Part shown: one piece after another, positions 1 through 6,451 of the stretch
Numbering within the stretch: position 1 is the stretch's first letter
Layout of the letters: every line of letters begins with the position of its first letter
Assembly: GCA_002362155.1 (NCBI GenBank)
Contig: DETN01000173.1
Coordinates: 1 to 12,253 of the forward strand
Length of the DNA: 12,253 bases
Source of the DNA: Lachnospiraceae bacterium UBA3287
Lineage (GTDB): Bacteria > Bacillota > Clostridia > Lachnospirales > Lachnospiraceae
Reading direction: 5' to 3'
Program-made: the position numbers and the translations under genes
Notes under the pieces: model-generated
What the model was told of the DNA's origin: nothing
What the model saw: only the letters and a program-made list of their open reading frames with translations
The model's database searches: none

Positions 1-320
1 ACCCAGCAGGTATTCAGTCCCAGCTGCTGGGCGTAGAGAACGATCTTTTCGCCGTAGTAGCCGCAGTCCTCTTCCAGGCCCTTTCTCTTTTTTCCCACCA
101 GGGCGATGTAGTTGCGGACATTTTTGAAATGGCCGTAGCCTCCCATCCGTCCGCCGAAGGCATCGGGCTCATCCAGGACCAGCTGGATGTGCAGGCCGCT
201 TTCCCTGCTGCACTGGTCTGCCATGAGCCGCAGCTTATCCCTTACGGGGCCTTCTATTTTCCGATCCGTATAGGAGCGCACAGAGTGGCGCTCCCGGATC
301 GCCTGGGTCAGTTCCATCAT
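1..320 (-). CDS. Nitroreductase family protein, N-terminal part (cut by left window edge)
   Basis: This is a likely FMN-dependent nitroreductase-fold oxidoreductase in the cytoplasm; its substrate cannot be told. The visible 106 residues open with an MMELTQ start and then RERHSVRSYTDR (about residues 9-20), the phosphate-binding Arg/Ser motif typical of the family's N-terminus. They end at QQLGLNTCW (about 98-106), matching the family's 'GLGTCW' element near mid-protein. The C-terminal part lies outside the window, so it cannot be judged intact or broken. The start is the first of two tandem ATGs, chosen because AGAAAGGA sits a few bases upstream. It reads in the same direction as the DUF4317 gene but 196 bp separate the two, and a GC palindrome lies just upstream of its RBS. 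The family call is firm; the subfamily is not determined. Confidence 0.85.
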   Translation of the reverse strand, partial: MMELTQAIRERHSVRSYTDRKIEGPVRDKLRLMADQCSRESGLHIQLVLDEPDAFGGRMGGYGHFKNVRNYIALVGKKRKGLEEDCGYYGEKIVLYAQQLGLNTCW

Positions 321-335
321 ATTTATTCCTTTCTT

Positions 336-348
336 CCGCGGACCGCGG
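336..348. promoter_or_regulatory. 13-bp palindrome upstream of the nitroreductase gene, possible operator
   Basis: Two CCGCGG hexamers separated by one A form a perfect odd-length palindrome 16 bp upstream of the nitroreductase ATG (minus strand). A weak minus-strand promoter could lie just beyond it (TTTATA at 380-385, 16-bp spacer, TATATA at 358-363), which would put the palindrome just after the transcription start, a common repressor position. Both promoter and operator are inference. The palindrome is unusual because the surrounding gap is AT-rich. Confidence 0.3.
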
Positions 349-404
349 GACGAAGCGTATATAAGGAGAACTTACAGACTATAAAGTAATGCAAGTACAT
401 CTTT

Positions 405-548
405 TTAATTATTCGTAAAGATTCTGTAATATTTATCGTCTTTCAGATCCTTTTTGTCAAGAAGGAATTTATGAAGTTCTGCCCGGGAAAATACCGGTTT
501 TTGGGGATGGACTGTATCAGAAGGGGACTTCCTCTTCTCCGGCGGCAT
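405..548 (-). other. Possible 47-codon small ORF overlapping the DUF4317 3' end in the +1 frame
   Basis: In the +1 frame relative to DUF4317 an open frame runs from an ATG at 548 through the DUF4317 stop to a TAA at 405. Its C-terminal part (KKDLKDDKYYRIFTNN) reads like ordinary protein. Against a real gene, GGGAGG directly abuts the ATG and is too close to act as an RBS, third-position GC is much lower than in the neighbouring genes, and 30-odd stop-free codons in AT-rich DNA can occur by chance. It could be a small protein, a frameshift extension or nothing. The rest of the gap (321-404) holds only the candidate operator and weak promoter. Confidence 0.2.
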
Positions 549-1686
549 CCTCCCGGCCCTGCTTTTTGGGCAGGATCCGGATCCCGTTGACCTCGATCTC
601 GTCCTGGATGGGGATCACCAGGTATTCCCGTCCGTCCAGGACCCGGGTCTGCAGCATGTCCTTCATGTCGGACTTGATGCTGATCCTGACGCTGGGGGAT
701 TTGACCACCAGATTGCCGGAAGGGACCAGGCTCTCGGCCATAAGGGTGCCGCCTTCGCCCACGGCTTCGTCGAAGTTCTCGTCGAAGGTCTCCATGACCT
801 CCTGGGAGGCTCCGTTTTCGGAAAGGACCCTTCTCAGGTCGGCCTTTTCCAGCTGCAGGGGCTCGGGATCGTCCTTATGCTCCTCGATCATCTGACTGAC
901 AGCCTCCTGTACGGAGACCACGTTGTCGTAATCGCAGTCCCGGCCCAGAGTCTCCTCCACCAGGGAAGAGAAAAGAGAGGCCTGATCGGACTGCTTCATG
1001 GGAAGAGACGCCCCCAGAAGACCGTCGGTCAGCTCGCTGTGGCGTTCCTCCTCCTTGCGGGCGTAATAAAGGGCGCTGTGGAGATCGGGCATGCGGTCGT
1101 TGTAGGCCGGGAAGAGGAAGCCCTGGTCTGGCTTCTGGACCATCCATTCCCCTCTTTTGTCGATGAACATGCCGGAGTCCGAATCGTAGCAGAGGCCGTC
1201 CCGGCGCTCTGTGACGGGACAGAAGGAGCACAGAAGGAAGGAGTAGACATAGTCCGACCCGTCCTCCAGATCGTTCCCGTCCGAGGTCCTGGCGGGAATG
1301 TCGTACATGCCGTGGACCAGAAGGACCAGGTACTTGCCCGGCGCTTCGTAGGTCTCCACTACCTTTTCAAAGAATTCGGAGACCAGGTCCTCGTCTTTCA
1401 GCTCGCTCTGCTGGAGCCTGTAGAGGAATTCCTGGCGGCCCCCCTCCTTTTCCTCCTCCAGAGGGAACTCCAGGTTGAAGAGGTTCCTTCCCAGCTTTCC
1501 GGAAAGGGTCTTTTTGAAGATATCACAGTATTTTTCCGCGTTTTCCTCCTGCATGGCCAGGAAGGTCTCCTTCATTTCCATGAGGATCTCGCGGTTATCG
1601 TCCACATAAATGCCCCTGAGCCTGTCGATGGTGCAGTGCTTGGGGGACAGGAGCTTTCTGATCTCGGCAATCGCTTTCTTATCCAT
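517..1686 (-). CDS. DUF4317 domain-containing protein
   Basis: This is a protein of unknown function, 389 residues, acidic, with no signal peptide or membrane segment, so probably cytoplasmic. The family is recognised from several conserved blocks: MDKKAIAEIRKLLSP at the N-terminus, KKTLSGKLGRNLFNLEFP (about 58-75), VLLVHGMYDIPARTSDGND (about 121-139), GFLFPAYNDRMPDLHSALYY (about 189-208), and EETLGRDCDYDN followed by EEHKDDPEPL. It ends with DGREYLVIPIQDEIEVNGI, as I recall family members doing, so the length looks complete. The ATG at 1686 is preferred over a TTG at 1710 because AGAAAGGA lies 5-6 bp before it and the family begins at MDKK. The gene is divergent from dinB and has a recognisable promoter (1725-1753). 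No function can be inferred from the sequence or from the neighbours. Confidence 0.85.
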   Translation of the reverse strand: MDKKAIAEIRKLLSPKHCTIDRLRGIYVDDNREILMEMKETFLAMQEENAEKYCDIFKKTLSGKLGRNLFNLEFPLEEEKEGGRQEFLYRLQQSELKDEDLVSEFFEKVVETYEAPGKYLVLLVHGMYDIPARTSDGNDLEDGSDYVYSFLLCSFCPVTERRDGLCYDSDSGMFIDKRGEWMVQKPDQGFLFPAYNDRMPDLHSALYYARKEEERHSELTDGLLGASLPMKQSDQASLFSSLVEETLGRDCDYDNVVSVQEAVSQMIEEHKDDPEPLQLEKADLRRVLSENGASQEVMETFDENFDEAVGEGGTLMAESLVPSGNLVVKSPSVRISIKSDMKDMLQTRVLDGREYLVIPIQDEIEVNGIRILPKKQGREDAAGEEEVPF

Positions 1687-1724
1687 ATGATTCCTTTCTG
1701 CAGGCCCCAAAAGGCCGCATTACA

Positions 1725-1753
1725 GTTTTACCATCTGGCGGAATTTCTTACAA
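1725..1753 (-). promoter_or_regulatory. Sigma-70-type promoter for the DUF4317 gene
   Basis: On the minus strand, TTGTAA (1753-1748) is followed by a 17-bp spacer and TAAAAC (1730-1725), with TGG directly before the -10, making it an extended -10. Each hexamer matches consensus at four of six positions. The start would fall near 1718, giving a leader of about 30 nt that carries the AGAAAGGA site. The -35 box lies inside the inverted repeat at 1744-1757. Confidence 0.45.
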
Positions 1754-1757
1754 GAAA
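1744..1757. promoter_or_regulatory. Inverted repeat TTTCTT-AC-AAGAAA in the divergent promoter region, candidate operator
   Basis: Perfect 6-bp arms flank a 2-bp centre. The repeat covers the DUF4317 -35 box and reaches the expected -35 position of the dinB promoter, so one bound regulator could affect both genes. It does not match the Firmicutes LexA box (GAAC-N4-GTTC), and I found no such box in the intergenic region. The regulator is unknown. Confidence 0.35.
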
Positions 1758-1775
1758 GATTTTTCTCCTCCTTAG

Positions 1776-1784
1776 TGGTAGAAT
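1776..1784 (+). promoter_or_regulatory. Extended -10 element of dinB; transcription may start at the ATG itself
   Basis: TGGTAGAAT is an extended -10 (TG, one base, then TAGAAT, which matches TATAAT at five of six positions). Its last base is 6 bp before the dinB ATG at 1791, so a start site seven bases downstream would be the A of the ATG. No purine-rich Shine-Dalgarno sequence occurs in the 20 bp before the ATG, unlike the other complete genes here. The -35 region is poor, as is common with extended -10 promoters. Confidence 0.45.
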
Positions 1785-1790
1785 GGTCTC

Positions 1791-3206
1791 ATGAAGCGAT
1801 GCATTTTTCACGTGGACGTGAACTCGGCCTTCCTTTCCTGGAGCGCCGTCAAAAAACTGAAGGAAGACCCCTCTGCCCTGGACCTTCGGACCATTCCCTC
1901 CGCTGTGGGCGGAGATGTAAAGACCCGGCACGGGATCATTACGGCCAAATCCATACCGGCCGGCCGCATGGGGGTGAAAACAGGGGAGCCTGTGGTAAAG
2001 GCTCTGGCCAAGTGCCCGGACCTTGTCCTGATCCCCTCGGATTTCGAGACCTACCGGGCTTATTCCAGGGCCTTTATAAGGATCCTGGAAAAGTACGCCC
2101 CGGTCATAGAGCAGGTCTCCATCGACGAAGCCTATCTGGATATGACGGGAACGGAGCACCTGTTCCGGAAAGAGAGTGCCGGGGGAGAGCCCTTTCCCCT
2201 GTGCGCGGCCAGGGTCATCCGGGACGAGATCCGGACCAGTCTGGGCTTTACCGTCAACGTGGGCATTTCCACCAACAAGCTTCTGGCCAAGATGGCCTCG
2301 GACTTCGAAAAGCCGGACAGGACCCATACCCTCTATCCCGAGGAGGTGCCCTCCAAAATGTGGCCCCTGCCCATCCGGGACCTGCACGGCTGCGGCGGCG
2401 CCACGGCGGCAAGACTTTATTCCCTGGGCATCCTGACCATCGGGGACGCGGCGGCCTTTGACGAGGAACTCTTAAAATCCGTTCTGGGAGAAGCGGCGGG
2501 AGCCTATATCCACCGCAGCGCCAACGGCATCAGCACCTCTCCCGTCCGGGCAGAGAGGGACAGGGCCAAGTCCTACTCCAACGAAAGGACCCTGGCCGAG
2601 GACATCACCGAAGATAATTATGAAGGCCGTATGCCCGAGATCCTGGACTATCTTTCGGACAAGGTCTCGGGGCGCCTTAAAAAGGACCATGTGCGGGCCG
2701 CCACCATAGGGGTCATCGTCAAGACCGGCAGCTTTCACCGCCATACCAGGCAGGTCACGCTGGAGAGGGCCGTGAACGCAAAGGATCCCATCGAAAGGGC
2801 GGCCAGGGGCCTTATGGAAGACCTCCTTAAGGGGCCGGAGGGCCTTTTTGCCGCGGGGGAGACCCTGCGCCTTGTGGGATTGTCCGCCTCCGGCCTGGAC
2901 GACAGTCCCTTTGAACAGATGAGCCTGTTCGATCTTCTGGAGGAGCAGGGAGCAGCCGGAGCCGGCGAAGCCGGGGAGAAAGAGGAGGAGATGCCCTTCC
3001 CCTTCCTTTCTCCCCTTCCTTCCGGGACCGCGGCGTCCGAAACGCCTCCGGAACCATCCCCTCCGGATCCGGCGCCTTCGCCGCCTTCCCCGCAGGAGGA
3101 AAGGAAACAGCGGCTGGAGGATATGATGAAAAAGGTCCGGAGCCGCTACGGGGAGGACGCCCTGCGGAAAGGATCCGGCCCGGAGGCCCCCTCCGGGAAT
3201 GTTTAG
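1791..3206 (+). CDS. dinB: DNA polymerase IV (Y-family translesion polymerase)
   Basis: This is an error-prone DNA polymerase that copies past lesions and lacks a proofreading domain. It is 471 aa. Catalytic metal ligands are D9 (FHVDVNSAF) and D112-E113 in SIDEAYLD; F14 sits at the steric-gate position. The palm/fingers continue through VNVGISTNKLLAKMASDFEKP (about 156-175), a helix-hairpin-helix-like stretch follows at about 194-220, and the little finger covers roughly 255-370. QMSLF (376-380) is a beta-clamp binding motif. The protein then has about 50 residues rich in Pro, Glu and Ala (385-435) before an end motif (KKVRSRYGEDALRKGS, 447-462) that resembles the end of clostridial DinB proteins. 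The start fits the family's N-terminus although no RBS is visible. It is divergent from the DUF4317 gene. Confidence 0.95.
   Translation: MKRCIFHVDVNSAFLSWSAVKKLKEDPSALDLRTIPSAVGGDVKTRHGIITAKSIPAGRMGVKTGEPVVKALAKCPDLVLIPSDFETYRAYSRAFIRILEKYAPVIEQVSIDEAYLDMTGTEHLFRKESAGGEPFPLCAARVIRDEIRTSLGFTVNVGISTNKLLAKMASDFEKPDRTHTLYPEEVPSKMWPLPIRDLHGCGGATAARLYSLGILTIGDAAAFDEELLKSVLGEAAGAYIHRSANGISTSPVRAERDRAKSYSNERTLAEDITEDNYEGRMPEILDYLSDKVSGRLKKDHVRAATIGVIVKTGSFHRHTRQVTLERAVNAKDPIERAARGLMEDLLKGPEGLFAAGETLRLVGLSASGLDDSPFEQMSLFDLLEEQGAAGAGEAGEKEEEMPFPFLSPLPSGTAASETPPEPSPPDPAPSPPSPQEERKQRLEDMMKKVRSRYGEDALRKGSGPEAPSGNV
3179..3197 (+). other. GC hairpin at the dinB stop codon, poor terminator candidate
   Basis: CCCGGAGG and CCTCCGGG form an 8-bp perfect stem with a CCC loop, ending 7 bp before the dinB stop codon. 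Only a short, broken T stretch (TGTTTAG) follows, so this is at best a weak terminator or an mRNA 3' structure. No better terminator was found between dinB and dxr. Confidence 0.25.
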
Positions 3207-3213
3207 AGAGACT

Positions 3214-3241
3214 TTATGATTAACATCTTCCGTAATATGAT
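3214..3241 (+). promoter_or_regulatory. Candidate promoter for the dxr-dxs operon
   Basis: TTATGA (3214-3219), a 16-bp spacer and TATGAT (3236-3241) form a possible promoter. TTAACA (3220-3225, five of six matches to TTGACA) with the next TATGAT copy (3241-3246) is an alternative at a short 15-bp spacing. The -10 boxes come from the TATGA tandem repeat, so which copy is used cannot be decided. A transcript from here would have a leader of about 130-150 nt. Confidence 0.35.
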
Positions 3242-3252
3242 ATGATATGATA
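3236..3252 (+). repeat. Tandem 5-bp repeat (TATGA)x3 plus TA
   Basis: Three perfect copies of TATGA are followed by TA. Each junction makes a TATGAT -10-like hexamer, at 3236, 3241 and 3246. A change in copy number would shift the -10 relative to an upstream -35. Confidence 0.7.
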
Positions 3253-3274
3253 GTAAAAATGTATGATATCCCAT

Positions 3275-3336
3275 GCAGGAAGGCCTGCCGGTCAGATAGA
3301 GAAGAAATGAGGGCCGGACGGGCCCCGGCCTGACGG
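3275..3336 (+). other. Structured GC-rich leader element upstream of dxr
   Basis: The segment holds a hairpin GCAGG-aagg-CCTGC (3275-3288), then CCGGTCAG (3288-3295), which can pair with CTGACGG (3330-3336) leaving one base bulged. This encloses a hairpin with GGCCGG (3312-3317) and CCGGCC (3325-3330). An A-rich stretch with the RBS AAAAGGGGA follows. A 24-codon ATG frame (3259-3333) also spans it but has no RBS. I cannot match it to a known riboswitch class. Apart from this, the 184-bp gap contains only the candidate promoter and repeat. Confidence 0.3.
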
Positions 3337-3390
3337 GAAAATAATACAAAAAGACAAAAAAATATATAAAAATGACAAAAGGGGAATCCA

Positions 3391-4539
3391 ATGAAAACCA
3401 TTTCCGTCCTGGGATCCACCGGATCCATCGGCACGCAGACCCTGGAGGTCGCAAGGAATAATAAAGATATAAAGGTGGCAGCCCTGGCAGCGGGGTCCAG
3501 CGTGGATAAGCTGGAAGCCCAGATCCGTGAATTCAGGCCGTCCCTGGCCGTTCTCTGGGACGAAAAAAAGGCTGAGGAACTGAAAGAGAGAGTAAAGGAT
3601 CTGGACGTCCGGGTAGCCTTCGGCATGGACGGCCTGATCGAAGCGGCCACGGTCCCGGGCGCAGAGATCGTCGTGACCGCCGTGGTGGGCATGATCGGCA
3701 TCCGCCCCACCATCGCCGCCATCGAGGCGGGGAAGGACATTGCCCTGGCCAACAAGGAGACCCTGGTCACCGCGGGCCACATCATCATCCCCCTGGCAAA
3801 GGAAAAGGGGGTCAGGATCCTGCCCGTGGACTCCGAGCATTCGGCCATCTTCCAGAGCCTGAACGGAGAGCGGATGAACCATATCGACAAGATCCTTCTG
3901 ACCGCTTCCGGCGGCCCCTTCCGGGGACGCACCAGGGACCAGATGAAGGATATCCGGCTGGAAGACGCCTTAAAGCACCCCAACTGGGTCATGGGCCACA
4001 AGATCACCATCGATTCCTCCACCATGGTCAACAAGGGCCTGGAAGTCATGGAGGCCAGATGGCTCTTTGACGTGGACATCGACCGGATCCAGGTGGTGGT
4101 TCAGCCCCAGAGCGTGATCCACTCCATGGTCCAGTTCGACGACGGCGCCGTGATCGCCCAGCTGGGCACGCCCGATATGAAGCTGCCCATCCAGTATGCC
4201 CTCTACTATCCCGAGAGAAGATACCTTCCGGGCAGCAGGCTGGATTTCGCAGCCCTTGGCAGCATCACCTTTGAGGATCCCGATCCCGTCAACTTCCCGG
4301 GCCTTGCCCTGGCCATGCAGGCAGGAAAGAGGGGCGGTTCCCTTCCCACTGTCTTCAACGCCGCCAACGAGCGGGCCGTGGCCATGTTCCTGAAAAAAGA
4401 GATCGGCTATCTGCAGATCACGGAGATCATCGAAGCTGCCATGAAGGCCCACAGGGTGGTGGAAGACCCGGATGTGGACCAGATCCTGCAGGCGGAGAGG
4501 GAGACCTACGCCTTCATCGAGGCCAACTGCAGAAGCTGA
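3391..4539 (+). CDS. dxr: 1-deoxy-D-xylulose 5-phosphate reductoisomerase (MEP pathway)
   Basis: This enzyme converts 1-deoxy-D-xylulose 5-phosphate to 2-C-methyl-D-erythritol 4-phosphate with NADPH and a divalent metal, the second step of isoprenoid precursor synthesis in the cytoplasm. It is 382 aa, the normal length. Features seen are the NADPH-binding GSTGSIG (8-14), NKETLVTAG (121-129), and metal ligands D147 and E149 in PVDSEHSAIFQ. TASGGPFR (171-178) follows, then HPNWVMGHKITIDSSTMVNK (196-215) leading to E218, the third metal ligand by analogy with E. coli Dxr. The substrate/fosmidomycin-contacting Asn-Lys pair is N214-K215. ANERAVAMF lies in the C-terminal domain. The start has an AGGGGA site 5-6 bp upstream. 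It is 13 bp from dxs and surely co-transcribed with it. Confidence 0.97.
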   Translation: MKTISVLGSTGSIGTQTLEVARNNKDIKVAALAAGSSVDKLEAQIREFRPSLAVLWDEKKAEELKERVKDLDVRVAFGMDGLIEAATVPGAEIVVTAVVGMIGIRPTIAAIEAGKDIALANKETLVTAGHIIIPLAKEKGVRILPVDSEHSAIFQSLNGERMNHIDKILLTASGGPFRGRTRDQMKDIRLEDALKHPNWVMGHKITIDSSTMVNKGLEVMEARWLFDVDIDRIQVVVQPQSVIHSMVQFDDGAVIAQLGTPDMKLPIQYALYYPERRYLPGSRLDFAALGSITFEDPDPVNFPGLALAMQAGKRGGSLPTVFNAANERAVAMFLKKEIGYLQITEIIEAAMKAHRVVEDPDVDQILQAERETYAFIEANCRS

Positions 4540-4552
4540 AAGAGAGGAAAAT

Positions 4553-6451
4553 ATGATCCTTGATAAGATAAACGGGCCGGCGGACGTCAGAAAGCTGACC
4601 TACGGCCAGCTGGAGCTTCTGGCGGCGGAGATCCGCAGATTTCTGATCGAAAAGACCAGTAAGCACGGCGGACACCTGGCCTCGAACCTGGGAGTGGTGG
4701 AGCTGACCATCGCCATGTACCGGGTCTTCGACTTTCCCAAAGACAAACTGATCTGGGACGTGGGGCACCAGTCCTATACCCACAAGATCCTGAGCGGACG
4801 AAAAGGCGGCTTTGACGATCTGCGCCAGTACGGGGGCATCAGCGGCTTTCCCAAGAGAAGGGAGTCGGAATACGACGCCTTCGATACCGGCCACAGTTCC
4901 ACCTCCGTTTCGGCGGGCCTGGGCCTGGTACAGGCCAGGGACCTTTTGGGAGAGGACTATAAGGTCATTTCCGTCATCGGCGACGGGGCCCTGACAGGAG
5001 GCATGGCCTACGAGGCCCTCAACAACGCCGGAAACCGGAAGACGAACTTTATCATTATTCTGAACGACAACAACATGTCCATCTCCCGCAACGTGGGCGG
5101 GGTCCATACCTATCTGTCCCAGCTGAGGGCGGCCGAGAGCTACAACGCCCTCAAGGAGAACACCAAGGAGGCCCTGAACCGGATCCCCGTGGTGGGCAGC
5201 GGCATGGTGGAAAAGATCACCAGGACCAAGAACTCCATCAAGCAGCTGGTCATTCCCGGCATGCTGTTCGAAAACATGGGCATCACCTATCTGGGCCCTG
5301 TGGACGGCCATGACATCCGGTCCCTTGTGACCATCCTCAGGGAGGCTTCCAAGATCAACCGCTCGGTCCTGATCCATGTGAAGACCCAAAAGGGCAGGGG
5401 CTACGGACCTGCGGAAAAGCATCCCGATGTATTCCACGGGGTGGGTCCTTTCGATATCGTGACAGGGAAGCCTCTGGGCGGCGGGGGAGGCCCCAGCTAT
5501 ACGGATGTCTTTTCCAGGACCATCTGTGCCATGGCGGAGGAAGATCCCAGGATCGTGGGCGTTACGGCCGCCATGCCCGGCGGCACAGGCCTTTCCGCTT
5601 TTGCAAAGGCTTATCCGGACCGCTTCTTTGATGTGGGCATAGCGGAGCAGCACGCCGTCACTTCGGCGGCCGGCATGGCGGCAGGAGGCCTCAGACCCTA
5701 CGTGGCCGTCTACTCCTCCTTCCTGCAGAGGGCCTTCGACCAGATCATGATGGATGTCTGCCTGCAGCAGCTGCCGGTGGTCTTCTGCGTTGACAGGGCC
5801 GGCCTTGTGGGAAGCGACGGGGAGACCCATCAGGGGATCCTGGACCTGACCTATATGACCGCCATTCCCGGCATGACCGTCATGGCCCCCAAAAACATGT
5901 GGGAGCTGGAGGAGATGCTGCGCTTTTCGGCCTCCTATGACCTGCCTCTGGCCATCCGCTACCCCAGGGGAAAGGCCTATCAGGGCCTGGAGGATTTCCT
6001 TGCCCCTGTGGAATACGGAAAGAGCGAGATGCTCTTTGAAGAGGACACCCTGGCCCTGGTGGCCGTGGGCTCCATGGTCTCCACGGCGGAGCATATCCGT
6101 GAAAAACTCAAAAAGACCGGCAGATCCTGCACACTGGTCAACGGGCGCTTTATCAAGCCCGTGGATACGGACATGCTGGACCGTCTGGCAGCAAACCACC
6201 GCTTTATCGTTACCCTGGAGGAAAATGTCCTGCGGGGCGGCTTCGGCGAACAGGTCCTTGCATATATGGAGCAGCATCATCCGGAGGTCAGAGTGGTCTG
6301 CATCACACTGCCCGACGCCTATGTGGAGCACGGGGATGTGACTCTGCTTCGGAGCGTACTGGGGATCGATTCGGATTCCATTATCAAAAAGCTGGCCGGG
6401 GAGCTTCCCTGCCTGCGGGACCTGGAGGAAGACGGGGCCGGGGAGGAATAG
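4553..6451 (+). CDS. dxs: 1-deoxy-D-xylulose-5-phosphate synthase (MEP pathway)
   Basis: This thiamine-diphosphate enzyme condenses pyruvate with glyceraldehyde 3-phosphate, releasing CO2, to give 1-deoxy-D-xylulose 5-phosphate, the product used by the Dxr encoded just upstream. It is 632 aa, full length. The N-terminal TPP domain carries HGGHLASNLG (38-47) and the TPP/Mg motif starting GDGALTGG (143-150) and ending at NDNN (171-174). The transketolase pyrimidine domain begins near 316 and holds DVGIAEQHAVT (360-370), with E365 the likely cofactor-activating Glu, and DGETHQG (422-428). A transketolase C-terminal domain fills about 495-620. The ATG at 4553 is preferred over frame-open starts inside dxr because AGAGGA lies 5-6 bp upstream and the family starts near LDKINGPADV. 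The next gene starts at the base after its stop. Confidence 0.97.
   Translation: MILDKINGPADVRKLTYGQLELLAAEIRRFLIEKTSKHGGHLASNLGVVELTIAMYRVFDFPKDKLIWDVGHQSYTHKILSGRKGGFDDLRQYGGISGFPKRRESEYDAFDTGHSSTSVSAGLGLVQARDLLGEDYKVISVIGDGALTGGMAYEALNNAGNRKTNFIIILNDNNMSISRNVGGVHTYLSQLRAAESYNALKENTKEALNRIPVVGSGMVEKITRTKNSIKQLVIPGMLFENMGITYLGPVDGHDIRSLVTILREASKINRSVLIHVKTQKGRGYGPAEKHPDVFHGVGPFDIVTGKPLGGGGGPSYTDVFSRTICAMAEEDPRIVGVTAAMPGGTGLSAFAKAYPDRFFDVGIAEQHAVTSAAGMAAGGLRPYVAVYSSFLQRAFDQIMMDVCLQQLPVVFCVDRAGLVGSDGETHQGILDLTYMTAIPGMTVMAPKNMWELEEMLRFSASYDLPLAIRYPRGKAYQGLEDFLAPVEYGKSEMLFEEDTLALVAVGSMVSTAEHIREKLKKTGRSCTLVNGRFIKPVDTDMLDRLAANHRFIVTLEENVLRGGFGEQVLAYMEQHHPEVRVVCITLPDAYVEHGDVTLLRSVLGIDSDSIIKKLAGELPCLRDLEEDGAGEE

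Noticed and set aside
483..502. CCGG-N7-CCGG followed by five T's on the plus strand
   Set aside because: The stem is only 4 bp and no plus-strand gene ends here. On the minus strand, where the DUF4317 gene ends, no T run follows the hairpin.
877..1794. A 305-codon plus-strand frame opposite the DUF4317 gene
   Set aside because: DUF4317 is supported by family blocks, an RBS and a promoter. The plus frame has no such support and runs into the divergent promoter region.
3312..3336. GGCCGG/CCGGCC hairpin as a dinB terminator
   Set aside because: The bases after the stem are GACGGGAAAATAAT with no T run, so it does not fit an intrinsic terminator.
2472..4079. A 535-codon open frame on the minus strand
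   Set aside because: It is antisense to dinB and dxr and crosses their intergenic region. It has no RBS-supported start and no recognisable protein.
4472..4552. Longer N-terminus for dxs starting inside dxr
   Set aside because: The extra 27 residues (Arg/Pro-rich) are the out-of-frame reading of the dxr end. The ATG at 4553 has the RBS and matches the family start.
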